42,272 nt of DNA. Origin: a virus. The translations under genes and the position numbers were made by a program. The notes beneath the pieces are model-generated. The model was not told the origin of the DNA. It did not search any database and saw only the letters and a list, made by a program, of their open reading frames with translations. Positions within the stretch are counted from its first letter, which is position 1. Every line of letters begins with the position of its first letter. This document shows, piece by piece, positions 1 through 9,200 of the stretch. The stretch covers positions 1-42,272 of the IMG/VR virus record IMGVR_UViG_3300025117_000410; one strand, given 5' to 3'.

Positions 1-447
1 CAGGTTGCGTGTGAACTTAGCAGGCATCTTCAAATCTTCTGGATAGGTAGGATACTCACCCCTTACGTATATCCCCTTACCGCTAACATGCGTGATATGG
101 TTATCCTCCACCAACTGTGCAAACTCAGGATCAATCTCAAGCATCTTCCTGCCTATCTTGTAGAACGCCATGCCAGCATCTTCAGCCGCTTTCAATCCAT
201 CCATACTCCAAATACTAGCCGACAACTCAACCCCGTATATCTTGCACCACCTGTATAAATCACACGCCCAATCATCAATGTATCTTACTGGATTGTACTC
301 AAGCCCCATTTTCTCTTGCGCTTCTTTCGTCCATCCGAACTGGAACTTGATTACCGTTGCCCCCGCTTCACTGTACCTGCGTATAAACTCGTACGCCAAA
401 GGCTTACTCCCTTTGTGCGCACTTCCCACTTCCGCTACCCAGAACAT
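1..447 (-). CDS. neuB: NeuB-like nonulosonic (sialic) acid synthase, N-terminal part
   Basis: The frame is open from an ATG at 447 to the window edge (149 codons). AGAGAGG, 5 bases upstream, supports the start. NeuB condenses PEP with ManNAc or a related sugar to make a nonulosonic acid. Seen: an AEVGSAHKGS segment near residue 5 (family form EIGxNHxG), a barrel-strand motif VIKFQ near residue 34 with the family lysine, FYKI near residue 96, and EYPTYPEDL near residue 130 (family form SEYPTPxED). The segment that normally carries the STGM-type motif is shortened. The GYSDH and EKH segments, which supply metal-binding histidines in NeuB, and the C-terminal SAF domain are absent here. It overlaps the neuA-like gene by 13 bases. 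Either the rest lies outside the window or, if the genome is circular, the ORF runs in frame into the methyltransferase ORF at 42272. Confidence 0.8.
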   Translation of the reverse strand, partial: MFWVAEVGSAHKGSKPLAYEFIRRYSEAGATVIKFQFGWTKEAQEKMGLEYNPVRYIDDWACDLYRWCKIYGVELSASIWSMDGLKAAEDAGMAFYKIGRKMLEIDPEFAQLVEDNHITHVSGKGIYVRGEYPTYPEDLKMPAKFTRNL

Positions 448-1118
448 ACTAGCCTCTCTTTCATCAGTAATTCACATAGTTTGAAGTCTAATTCCGTGTC
501 TATGTTCACGCTTCTATTCTCAGGCATTACATAACCTATACTATGCTTGTGCCCAAACAGTTTGCGGATAGGTGTCTTTAGCGCATAGATTGTTCCATTC
601 CTGATGTATGCCGTTGGCGTACAATCCTGCCTGCGTCCGCTTCTTGGTTCTGGAATGAAGTCATGCAAGTAATCGTTATGATCCATCCACTTCATTCTAG
701 CTGGATGATGGTCTTGCATGTGCGTAACGCCTATCACGCTATCCGCTCCTGTCTCAATCAGTTTCCACACAGCGCCATCAATATCTTCAACAGTCTTTAG
801 TGGACTGGTAGCGCGTATCTCTGCAACAAATCTTGCACCACCAATGTAATCCACCGCATGTAGCAATGCCGGTAATGTTGGCGTGTTATCCCTGGCTAAG
901 TCAGCAGGTCTCTTGATAGTCAATACCCCGTACTGTTCAGCGATACTCAATATCTCATCGCTGTCAGATGATACGGCATACAGTTCAATCAGCTTAGACT
1001 TCAACACTTCTTCAATCGTCCAGGCGATAACAGGCTTGCCACACAGCATACGTGTGTGCTTCCCTGGTACGCCCTTGCTACCACCACGCGCAAGTGTCAC
1101 GCACAAAATCTCAGGCAT
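435..1118 (-). CDS. neuA: CMP-nonulosonic acid cytidylyltransferase (NeuA-like)
   Basis: This 227-residue protein has the full acylneuraminate cytidylyltransferase layout. Near the N-terminus is the nucleotide-binding loop LARGGSKGVPGKH, followed by the core segment ATSPLKTVEDI (family QPTSPLRT), an RNGTIYAL segment, and near the end RSVNIDTELDF with the conserved Asp of S-DIDT--D. It would activate a nonulosonic acid to its CMP form in the cytoplasm. The ATG at 1118 follows AAAGGA and overlaps the stop of the FkbM gene upstream by 8 bases. The neuB-like gene overlaps its 3' end. Tight coupling with a NeuB homologue, a glycosyltransferase and methyltransferases argues for a glycan-modifying role. 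A CMP-Kdo or other CMP-sugar product is possible. Confidence 0.9.
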   Translation of the reverse strand: MPEILCVTLARGGSKGVPGKHTRMLCGKPVIAWTIEEVLKSKLIELYAVSSDSDEILSIAEQYGVLTIKRPADLARDNTPTLPALLHAVDYIGGARFVAEIRATSPLKTVEDIDGAVWKLIETGADSVIGVTHMQDHHPARMKWMDHNDYLHDFIPEPRSGRRQDCTPTAYIRNGTIYALKTPIRKLFGHKHSIGYVMPENRSVNIDTELDFKLCELLMKERLVCSG

Positions 1119-1839
1119 GATCTATCCTTTCATTTGGCATATAAATACCATCGGTAGTATCCGTGGCAATTTTAGTGTAGCCATACGAAATAATCATGTC
1201 GTGAACGTCTTTCGCAGTCTTGTTTGCCCTAACTTGGTTACGATCAACAAGTTCTATCTGTATCGTTGGTCTGTCCTTTGTGAGTATCCGCTGTGCGCCA
1301 GCTAAGACTCTAGTTTCCATTCCTTCAACGTCAATCTTCAATAGATCAACATTCTCAACCATGTCATCAAGTGGGTGCGCTTGTACGTCCACGGCTTCTT
1401 TATCTGGCTCACCATATCCGCTCATCAATCCATAGTTGTTCCACAGTTCACCAGGTCTTCCGTCGCTCCAGTACCTAAAGTCTGGTAGGCTCAAATTCAC
1501 TACACCATCTTTATCGTCTGCGGCAGCGTTGATTGTCTTCAGGTTGGTTAGTCCTTTGCCGTTGTAGACAAGGCAAGCGTAGCTGAGTGGTACAGGTTCA
1601 ATGCAGGTAACACTTAAGCTTGGATAACGAGTTGCCATGAGTATTCCCCACGAACCAATACAAGCACCCACATCAACAAAATTGAGAGAGCCTCTAAACT
1701 CCATCAAGTCGAGTAGTTCTGACACCACCCAACCACTTATCAATCGAGAAGTAAAACCCATTAGGGGTTCAACGCTTGGTGCTACCAAATCCCATTGTTT
1801 GTCAGGCAAGTCAATATACAGTCTCGCTCCAGCCTTCAT
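1111..1839 (-). CDS. FkbM-family SAM-dependent methyltransferase
   Basis: 242 residues. The SAM-binding motif I is FVDVGACIGSWGIL near residue 54, followed by an acidic strand end CIEPVPLSY (motif II) and the FkbM hallmark LLKIDVEGMETRVLAGA near residue 167, then PTIQIEL. FkbM enzymes usually O-methylate sugars or small molecules. The ATG at 1839 overlaps the upstream pentapeptide gene (ATGA), with AAAGGGG inside that gene as ribosome site. Its place between a glycosyltransferase and neuA/neuB suggests methylation of a glycan; the substrate is inference. Confidence 0.9.
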   Translation of the reverse strand: MKAGARLYIDLPDKQWDLVAPSVEPLMGFTSRLISGWVVSELLDLMEFRGSLNFVDVGACIGSWGILMATRYPSLSVTCIEPVPLSYACLVYNGKGLTNLKTINAAADDKDGVVNLSLPDFRYWSDGRPGELWNNYGLMSGYGEPDKEAVDVQAHPLDDMVENVDLLKIDVEGMETRVLAGAQRILTKDRPTIQIELVDRNQVRANKTAKDVHDMIISYGYTKIATDTTDGIYMPNERIDHA

Positions 1840-2441
1840 TCAATACCCCTTTCATAACCCAATCCAGATTGTCCCATCCCTGAATTTTCCTGCCAACTCC
1901 AATTACCCAATAGGCTTTCTGTTATTGGTTGCGAACCAGGGAACGGATCATACACAGGCTTACCACCCAACGGACTGAAGAACCACCGGAAGACAGCTTT
2001 GTCAATGTTCCTTAGCCCTTCAGTTCTCGCACCGTCAAAGCGTGCGCCAAGCATCTCAGCCCTTGCCATGTCAGCGCCAACCATATCCGTACCAAAGAAC
2101 GTAGCGTTCTTACAGATAGAACCCTTCAACACTGTGTGCCACATGGTCGCCTTATCAAACTTAGTCCCCTTGCAGTAGCTTCCTGTCATATCAGCGCCAC
2201 TCAAATCAGCGCCTTCAAGGTTACAGTTATGCAAGCAGGCTCGTGACAGGTCGGCATTAACAAGGACAGCGCCACGTAAATCTGAACCCGATAAATCCGC
2301 TCCTCTAAAGTTGGAGCAGGTAAAGTTTACGTTGCGCATGTCCTTGTTTCGCAGGTCGGCTCTTTCGTAGTTCCTACCCGCAAACATATAACGCTTCATG
2401 CGACGAACTACTTCGTTATTCCAGTCCGTCTTCTCGTCCAT
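1836..2441 (-). CDS. Pentapeptide-repeat protein
   Basis: 201 residues. About 20 consecutive A(D/N)LxG-type pentapeptides run from residue ~25 to ~140 (for example ADLSGADMTG and GADMARAEML), predicting a right-handed quadrilateral beta-helix. The N-terminal 20 residues are charged and the last ~55 are non-repetitive, aromatic and rich in Pro and Gly. It overlaps the glycosyltransferase stop region upstream and the FkbM start downstream. Some family members mimic DNA or act as scaffolds, but nothing here fixes a function. A structural or scaffold role for the glycan module is only a guess. Confidence 0.85.
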   Translation of the reverse strand: MDEKTDWNNEVVRRMKRYMFAGRNYERADLRNKDMRNVNFTCSNFRGADLSGSDLRGAVLVNADLSRACLHNCNLEGADLSGADMTGSYCKGTKFDKATMWHTVLKGSICKNATFFGTDMVGADMARAEMLGARFDGARTEGLRNIDKAVFRWFFSPLGGKPVYDPFPGSQPITESLLGNWSWQENSGMGQSGLGYERGIE

Positions 2442-3516
2442 ACTTTGTGTCCGGTAGCATCTGCGCTAGTTCGATTGCCTGATCCTTATACACATCTGCA
2501 CGCTTCTGTTTCGCTTGCTCTGCGTCTGGCATCTCGTCAGGTATTGTCACTTGCTTCGGCGTGTTCTCAGTCGTTGGCAATTGGTCTGGTCTTTCGATAG
2601 CAGGATATTTCTCAGCCCATTCAATCCAGGCTTCCATTTCCTTTATCTTACCTTGCATCTGATAAATGGCAATAGTAACCTTGTACTCATCCTCAACGTC
2701 TACATCCCTGCCATCTTCTTTAACTTTAGCCAAGTCTTGCGCCTGCTGCTCTAATCCTTCAAGCCGCGCTTCTAGTATTCGCTTTCGTTGTTTGAATGCT
2801 TCTAGGCTCACTCCGTACATCTCCAATCTGCTAAGTAATAAGTCGTGGGCTGCATCAGCCCACTTAGCGTAGTCAATTAGCTTCTCTGCGCTTTTGTGTC
2901 CTATCCATATCGTTACACCATGCAGGCTTTCTATGCTTGCATCAAGCCATAACTTGTATCCAAGTTTTCTTGCCCTATGAAAGAAGATAAAGTCAGGCCC
3001 CCAATTCGCATGGTCTTTGCTAACTTCATGCAATGTACCAATAGCAACAGGTGAAGCTCCTTTTGGTAAGGTTTTCTGTACATCTTGGAAAACCTTCTTC
3101 TTGATAAGCACACAACCAAAGCCAGTTATAGCTATCTCGTGCAATCCTTCTTTTGGTGGTTTCAAGTATGGAAGATAAGGCCATGTTCCATCACCTAATT
3201 CATAGCACAGACTTTGGATTGGGCTTGTCTCTCTACGATAGTAATGAGCGCATACCATATCAAGGTTATGCGCTCGTAACTTCGCGAGAAGGTCGGGGGG
3301 ATGTCGCTGGTCAGCATCTAATAATAACAATGCATCTTCTGGTCCGAAGTAATCATCTTCCAGAAGTGTTTTTACAAACGCTTCCCTTGCTATATCCCCT
3401 CGCCATCTCCATTGGTCAACAAATCTATCTTGTTCTTCGCGTTGCATGAGATACACTGTTCTCAAACTGCCCACATGCTGTACCTCATGCGACGCGGCGG
3501 CTATTAGCACCTTCAA
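2416..3516 (-). CDS. GT-A-type glycosyltransferase with C-terminal coiled coil
   Basis: 366 residues, probable TTG start at 3516 with AAAGGATG 7 bases upstream. The first ~215 residues look like a GT2-type nucleotide-sugar transferase: a hydrophobic N-terminal strand, LLLLDADQRHPPDLL with a DxD-like metal motif near residue 65, then ITGFGCVLIKKKVF and GPDFIFFHRARKLGYKL, the usual acceptor-side segment. From residue ~245 to ~320 the protein becomes a charged heptad-like coiled coil. That is unusual for a small transferase and may mediate binding to a virion or host partner. It is first in the glycan cluster, so it may use the CMP-sugar from the neuA/neuB products. The donor is unproven. Confidence 0.75.
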   Translation of the reverse strand: MKVLIAAASHEVQHVGSLRTVYLMQREEQDRFVDQWRWRGDIAREAFVKTLLEDDYFGPEDALLLLDADQRHPPDLLAKLRAHNLDMVCAHYYRRETSPIQSLCYELGDGTWPYLPYLKPPKEGLHEIAITGFGCVLIKKKVFQDVQKTLPKGASPVAIGTLHEVSKDHANWGPDFIFFHRARKLGYKLWLDASIESLHGVTIWIGHKSAEKLIDYAKWADAAHDLLLSRLEMYGVSLEAFKQRKRILEARLEGLEQQAQDLAKVKEDGRDVDVEDEYKVTIAIYQMQGKIKEMEAWIEWAEKYPAIERPDQLPTTENTPKQVTIPDEMPDAEQAKQKRADVYKDQAIELAQMLPDTKYGREDGLE

Positions 3517-3529
3517 TAGTGCATCCTTT

Positions 3530-3742
3530 CTAGTTGGTAAGTCGTCCCACCGTCTTATTCTTTAGCGTTACCATTTTGATAGTACCCGCTCCAGACGAAG
3601 TACACATTCCAAGGATAGGTCTCGAACCATGAAACAGAAGAAGCAATTCTCCTTTAGTAAGTCCGGTAGTAGGCTTAGTCGTGTAGTAATTCAGAAGGAC
3701 AGTCCCACCGAATACCTCATTCATTACCTTCTTTACAGCCAT
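3530..3742 (-). CDS. Small head-associated protein, paralogue of the next gene's C-terminus
   Basis: 70 residues. Residues ~21-70 align closely with the last 50 residues of the neighbour at 3751-4242: both have PTTGLTKGE, LLLFHGS and a final GRLT. The N-terminal 20 residues differ. The shared block is probably a small folding module duplicated in tandem. It lies directly after the capsid gene, so a decoration or fibre-tip role is plausible but unproven. Confidence 0.7.
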   Translation of the reverse strand: MAVKKVMNEVFGGTVLLNYYTTKPTTGLTKGELLLLFHGSRPILGMCTSSGAGTIKMVTLKNKTVGRLTN

Positions 3743-3750
3743 AGTACCTC

Positions 3751-4242
3751 CTAGGCAGTCAGTCGCCCGAATGTCTTAGTCTTGAGACGAATCAGTTTGA
3801 TCTGTTGCCCTGCCGTGGATATACACACGCCAATCTTAGGCGTTGAACCGTGGAACAGAAGCAACATTTCGCCTTTGGTTAAGCCGGTAGTTGGGCGTGT
3901 AGTGCGAACACGATGCAGAATCCCGTGGTTCTTGGAGACACCAAAGCGCAAAGTCGTTCCATCGTTGGAGTACACAGCCAACGCACTAGCGGTTGGTGTA
4001 GAAGCCTGAGTAATTTTCAGGCCAACGTCGCCAGCCGCACCCTGAACAACTGCAATGTTACCGCCATCTTCAACGACGAACCTTTCAGTTCCAGTAGAAG
4101 TGCGCGCAACGATGAAGTCGCCAGTCTGCGTATCGCCGCCCTCGATGGTCATAATATCGGTAGCTCCTGTAGCCTGTGTGATAACGAACTCACCAAACAA
4201 AGGAACTGCTAATCCCATATAAGTTGAAGTACCAGTTGCCAT
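3751..4242 (-). CDS. Probable head fibre or decoration protein
   Basis: 163 residues just downstream of the major capsid gene. The first ~110 residues carry short beta repeats (DFIVARTSTGTERFVVEDGG and similar), typical of trimeric phage fibre shafts. The last 50 residues are the module shared with 3530-3742. There are no cysteines in the shaft part. Start ATG at 4242 with GGAGG upstream. The role is inferred from position and repeat style. Confidence 0.65.
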   Translation of the reverse strand: MATGTSTYMGLAVPLFGEFVITQATGATDIMTIEGGDTQTGDFIVARTSTGTERFVVEDGGNIAVVQGAAGDVGLKITQASTPTASALAVYSNDGTTLRFGVSKNHGILHRVRTTRPTTGLTKGEMLLLFHGSTPKIGVCISTAGQQIKLIRLKTKTFGRLTA

Positions 4243-4252
4243 AATATACCTC

Positions 4253-5476
4253 CTAAGCCTCGTAGCTCACTGAACATTCAAAGCGCAGTAAGCGGTGTTC
4301 GCTGATGCGCCCGTAGTTGCCGTAGTATTTCCAGCCAAGGCTATTGAACTGATCCAGCAAACCATCAACCTTAGGTCCTACAGTCTTTCCGTACTCCCCA
4401 ACATCGGTAGCAAATACCTTAGCAAGTGAAGTCGGTCCACCAAACAGGATCGTGTAAACACTGTCAGCGTTACGGACAGCAGAAGCAGCCGCATGTGCAA
4501 ACCGCAAGCCACCGTTAGGACCAGTACCCAAAATGGTAACAGTCGTGCCAGAAGCAGACAGAACCTTTACGGGCTCATTGGTTGGGTAGAATGTGGTTGA
4601 AGTTTCCTCAGTACCAATCCACCAGAACAGGCCATAGGCTGCATTAGCACTTACATCAGCCGCGGTAACAATGCTGGTAGACAGCGCAGTTTCCTCAGGA
4701 GTAAGTGTGGTCGCAACATTAGTGCCGTTGTCAGCGCCAGCCGCACCAAACACCTTAGCGTAAGGACTTGACAGCAAGCGGAAGCGCCCAATCTGTCCAA
4801 GTTCCCAGTTCAGGTGAATGCCTGGATCAACAAGTGTACCGATTGCATTTACGTTACCACTTTCGGAAATGTCATGGAATACAAATGGATGCATTGCAGC
4901 CGACCAGATTTCTACAGAACCGTCATCGTTCAGGTAGCCTGGCGCTTTCAACATTTGCAGCATGGCGTCATACTTGCGGAAGATGCTATCGCTTGCACGA
5001 TGAGATGTAGTGCCAGCGTCCAAGGATGCTCGTGCAGCCGCACGCTCAACCCACGATCCAGCAAGTGCAGCGTCAATCGCCAACTGCTCAATGGTTTCCA
5101 TAGCGTTGGCGCCAACCTTCTCGTAGGCTGCCGCCGTGTAGTCAGTGTAGGCCTGAATGGTTAGTTGCTGCGACCACTGCAAGGCTTCACCACGCGAAGT
5201 GCTGGTAATGTATGCGGTTGCATCGGTCAAGGTTTGTGGGGTTACATCAGCGGTTTGTGAAATCGCAGATGAACCAGGTGTCATGTCACTGATGAAAGGC
5301 ACGTAGATATTCGTAGCCCGCATCAGTTCGTCCATCGTCTTACCGTCTGCGCCCAACTCAGTGTAGGGCGTGGCAAATTGATCGTATAAACGAATCTTCT
5401 TTGCGCCTTGAAGGTATTTACCTTTGTAGACGTTAGTGATGGAGTTAGTCAAATTGCTAGTAGTTTGTACTGCCAT
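4253..5476 (-). CDS. Major capsid protein (N4-gp56-like)
   Basis: 407 residues. The order of features fits the N4-gp56/P22-like coat families: an N-terminal YDQFATPYTEL segment, a GKTMDELMRATNIYVPF strand, a TPQTLTDATAYI segment, then an E-rich helix (QLTIQAYTDYTAAAYEK) and a long Thr/Ala-rich beta region. It follows the scaffold gene, the usual order. A GGGGAGG site and a 6-bp GC stem-loop (5491-5507) precede the ATG at 5476. The family call is from pattern memory, not a search. Confidence 0.85.
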   Translation of the reverse strand: MAVQTTSNLTNSITNVYKGKYLQGAKKIRLYDQFATPYTELGADGKTMDELMRATNIYVPFISDMTPGSSAISQTADVTPQTLTDATAYITSTSRGEALQWSQQLTIQAYTDYTAAAYEKVGANAMETIEQLAIDAALAGSWVERAAARASLDAGTTSHRASDSIFRKYDAMLQMLKAPGYLNDDGSVEIWSAAMHPFVFHDISESGNVNAIGTLVDPGIHLNWELGQIGRFRLLSSPYAKVFGAAGADNGTNVATTLTPEETALSTSIVTAADVSANAAYGLFWWIGTEETSTTFYPTNEPVKVLSASGTTVTILGTGPNGGLRFAHAAASAVRNADSVYTILFGGPTSLAKVFATDVGEYGKTVGPKVDGLLDQFNSLGWKYYGNYGRISEHRLLRFECSVSYEA

Positions 5477-5490
5477 AATTGATTACCTCC

Positions 5491-5507
5491 CCAGGGTTGT
5501 TCCCTGG
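5491..5507 (-). promoter_or_regulatory. Stem-loop before the capsid start
   Basis: On the leftward mRNA CCAGGG-AACAA-CCCTGG forms a 6-bp GC-rich hairpin in the gap between the scaffold stop and the capsid ribosome site. No U-run follows, so it is not an intrinsic terminator. It could be an mRNA 5'-end stabiliser or a processing site that lifts capsid expression. Confidence 0.5.
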
Positions 5508-6191
5508 CTATTTTCTGTAAAATTTCTCCAACTCGCTCGTAAGTCTATTAATCTCATCCATATTCTTCTGAGGATTACGGTGCAACTTATCAAGCTGAGT
5601 GTTGATTTCGGCTTCACGGTTTGATACACCGCCGCCGACAATGCCTGGTATCCGTGTTTCAGGATCAGGCTTATTGGAGGTACGTTCTTTCCAGGCGGCC
5701 GCGGCGATTGCGAGTGTTGATAAGTATTGCTCAGGCGTTCCCTTCATGTTGATTTTCTTCAGTTCTGGATCGCCATCTCTAAAATCTACGCCCATACTTT
5801 TCAGCATTCTTTCGCCCATTGTGTTTATAGCGTCAGGTGAGAGTCCTTCCTGCCTTGGCTGTTGAGCGACAGCCTTCTCAGGTTGCGGTTCGTCCATCAA
5901 AGATTTCGTGATGATTTTGTTACGCATTCGCTCGATGTCTGCATCACTTACGTTTACACCAGATTCTTTCTGGAATGCAATGTGTTCTTCTAACTGTTCT
6001 AATCTTTGACGTAACTTCTCCGTGCCTTTCGTATATAAACCGACCTGCCTATTCAATGCCTCATCTACCTTCTTTTGAAAGATAGACTCCGCTTCTTCCC
6101 TGGTGAGGTAAGATGGTGCTGAGGTCTCCCGTTCAGTTGTTTGCTCTGCAACTTCACCTTCAACCGACACCTGTTCTAACTGGTCACTCAT
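5508..6191 (-). CDS. Capsid scaffolding protein
   Basis: 227 residues, very charged and Glu/Gln-rich. There is a predicted coiled coil around residues 30-85 (EEAESIFQKKVDEAL onward) and a basic C-terminal helix ending LEKFYRK, the usual capsid-binding end. It sits directly before the major capsid gene. There is no protease-like motif, so it is probably released or cleaved by other means. ATG at 6191 with GGAGG. Confidence 0.75.
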   Translation of the reverse strand: MSDQLEQVSVEGEVAEQTTERETSAPSYLTREEAESIFQKKVDEALNRQVGLYTKGTEKLRQRLEQLEEHIAFQKESGVNVSDADIERMRNKIITKSLMDEPQPEKAVAQQPRQEGLSPDAINTMGERMLKSMGVDFRDGDPELKKINMKGTPEQYLSTLAIAAAAWKERTSNKPDPETRIPGIVGGGVSNREAEINTQLDKLHRNPQKNMDEINRLTSELEKFYRK

Positions 6192-6213
6192 CTAAAATCC
6201 TCCATTCCGCTAC

Positions 6214-6239
6214 ATTGTAGCAAACATTATTGAATTATA
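6214..6239 (-). promoter_or_regulatory. Candidate leftward promoter for scaffold and capsid
   Basis: The 59-base gap before the scaffold gene is AT-rich. On the minus strand it holds TATAAT (6239-6234) preceded directly by TG, and 17 bases past a TTGTAT hexamer lies TACAAT (6219-6214). The -35 match is weak, so this is tentative. An internal boost before the highly expressed capsid genes would make sense. Confidence 0.3.
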
Positions 6240-6250
6240 CAATACTTTTA

Positions 6251-9200
6251 TTATTGCCCGAAATAACTTCTTAGCAATTCTATGAACTGCTCTAACGTCT
6301 CAGTAGGTTTACCATACTTAATCCATAGTCTGTTTAGTTCACTCCTTGCCCCGCCTTCCAGCGGCTGTCCAGAATAGAAGTAGCCTAGCATCCTGTTGGT
6401 TAGCGCCGAGTTGAAGTCATTCGGATCAATCTCAAATGCCGCCAAGTTATCACGCTGATACTTCTCCTTGGTCAATTCTTCTAACCGTGGATACTGTTGC
6501 TTCACACCCTTGTTCCAATCCCAATATGTCCTTAGTTCAGGATGTAAGTTCAAGAATGCTTTACGATTTTCCTTTGGTAACGCATAGTACCTGTTCTGTG
6601 TTGCGGTAATGTTCCCGAACAACTGTTCACGTTGCTGGTAATACCAATCCAATACTTGATTTTCAGCAGGCGTACCCGTGTCAACTTGCGGTACGTTTAC
6701 GTTGTACTCTTTCGCCAATTCAGGCAGTTCAGCACCCATAGCCTTAGACCATGCAAGCAGTGTTTCCGTGTCAATCGAATCGTAGGATCGTGTTTCCTTG
6801 CTAAGAAACGATGTCTGGAACTCTTCACCAAACGCCGCATACAATCTATCCTTAGTCAGCTTAGGCAACTGTTGTGACATATCCCAAATGGCTGATACGG
6901 CAAACTTGCGCAACTTATCTTCAGGCGTGTCAGCAAATGCCATTGCCCTGGCTGCGTATTCAGGATGCTTGTCAAAGAACTCAGCCACAGTATTGGCTTC
7001 CAATGCTGCCCTGAACTCTTCATGCAGTTGGCGTATTTCTTGTTCGCCTTCTGGAAAGAAGTCAGTAGAAAACGATGACGCGAAGTAGCGCACAGACTGG
7101 CGCTTGCCTACCAGGTCTAACGCTTCTGTGTATGCCGGACCTGTCCTGTCAATCATGGCTTTGCTTACTTCTTCGTAGCTGTACTTACCCAAGGCTGCCA
7201 ACCATGACAGTTCACGGTCAACGTAGTAATCCCAATATTCACCGCCAACCTGCAAACCTAATGCCTTGCGTAGTGGCGCTTCAAGATTGACACCGCCTGG
7301 CGTAGCCCATGAAGTCAATGCCTGGATCGCCCTGGTTACAGGCAGTTCGCCTATCTTTTCTTTCTTGTTGCTAATCAGTTTGTACGCCCAATCCAAAGGC
7401 ATAAGCATACCTGAGATAGCAGTCATAAAGTCCATTGGATTATTGAACTCACTGCCTATCTCTACCTTAGCCTGCGCCAAGGCTTTCTCCCAAGTCTCAC
7501 CTTCTTTGGTGTCTATAGCTTGCTGTAATACTTCCCTATCTTCTGTCTCATCAGCCGCCCATTGTTCCAGGATGTAACGCGCCCTGGTATCCAATGCGTT
7601 ACTATCTTCAGCCATGCGCATAAACGGTTCGGATAGAAGCTGGATAGGAAACAGTTGACGCATCGGATCAATGTACACACTGTCACCCATGAAGTCTGGT
7701 AGCCAAGGCATTTCTATCTTTATCTTGCCAGCCAGTCTGGAAGGATAACCTTCCCTACGATCATTCTTCTTTTGCGCGGCGTGTAACCGTCCCCATGTAG
7801 CCAAGTAGCCTGGCTTGTCAATAGAACGCATCGCCCAATTAGCCATGCTTCTTGAATACCAGAACTGATAAGGCATCACAGCCGTCAGGAACGTATCGAA
7901 ACCGTACCGCTTCTGGTAGTTCAGTAATGAGAAGTCCCGTAGTTGTTCAGCGTGTTTGATTGCCATGTTCTTAGTGTCTGACATCTGTCCGTACACACCG
8001 CCAAGGTATCCCTTCAGTTCTTTCAACTTAGCAGCATCAAGGTTAGCGCCCTTCAAGGTCGTTGCGTGCTTGCCATTAGCGCCAAGTAATTCCCGTTGCA
8101 GTTCCTGTAGTAATGGCAATCCATGTTCAAACCAGTTGTTTTCCATCGTTGCGTAAACGTCAGGCAACGTGTCGAACTTATCCAGCATCCCCATTGGAGC
8201 ACTCATGCCGTTGTTAGGTGTATTCACAGACTCTGAATTTCTAGCCACATCGTACACGCCATTGACATCATCGAAGTTGCTTCTGTGATAGTCCTTTATT
8301 CGCCGTTCATGTTCCGGTACGAACTGCTTCCACAAGGCGCTACGTTCCCCATGCGTTTTACCTGTTGTCGCTAGACGTAATGCTTCCATATCGTTGCGCA
8401 TAACATCACGCATTTCAACTAGCTTTGTGCGCCATGCAATCGTAGCATCGCCAACGCCATCGCCATACTGTCTGCGCATTGCCTGTTGCACATAATCGCT
8501 CATCTGCAATTCGATGTTATGTTCTACATCAACGTGCTTGCGATACAAGTCGTTCGCTAGTCTTTCATACTCAGCAAAATATAATTCACTATAACCATCC
8601 TTGAATACTTCTTCCTGCATCTTGCGAATTTCTTTGTAGAACTCTTTCCAGTTATCGAACCATGATTGCTGTGTATCAAACAGTCCCTTACCAATATCGT
8701 CAGTCAAATCTACAGATTGTCTGATAGCGTCCAGGTCAGCCATCGTTCTTTGTTCAAACCTGTTGTAGCGCAACCGTTCCGCTTCGTAGTGCTTCCTCAT
8801 AATTTCGTTATACAGTTTTTTATCTATGTTTGGATTATCGTCTAAGAAATCCCACAAGCGTTCATTAGCGCGCCAGCGTGCAATTTCAGTCATCTCCATG
8901 TCAATGCTATTATTCGCAAAGTAATCAACGAACTCAACAGAACCAGACACACCAAACTTAGCACGTAACTTCTCAGCATGATACTGTTTGTACTCAGCAG
9001 CCTGGCTTTCAAACCAGTTGTCAGCCATCTTCATGGCTTCCCCAACAACCTTGACAACATCATCATTCGATATGTCACCCTTCAAGTTGTCATTCAAGAA
9101 GTCATCTATACCTAGCTTGTGAAATATATCCCGTGCCATTTCAGGCTTTAGTCCTGCACGTTCAGCAGCGATAGGGACTAAGTCATCAAAGTGTTTGCGT

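Noticed and set aside
883-1305. 140-residue plus-strand ORF across the neuA/FkbM genes
   Set aside because: It lies wholly opposite two well-supported genes, has no ribosome site and no recognisable motif.
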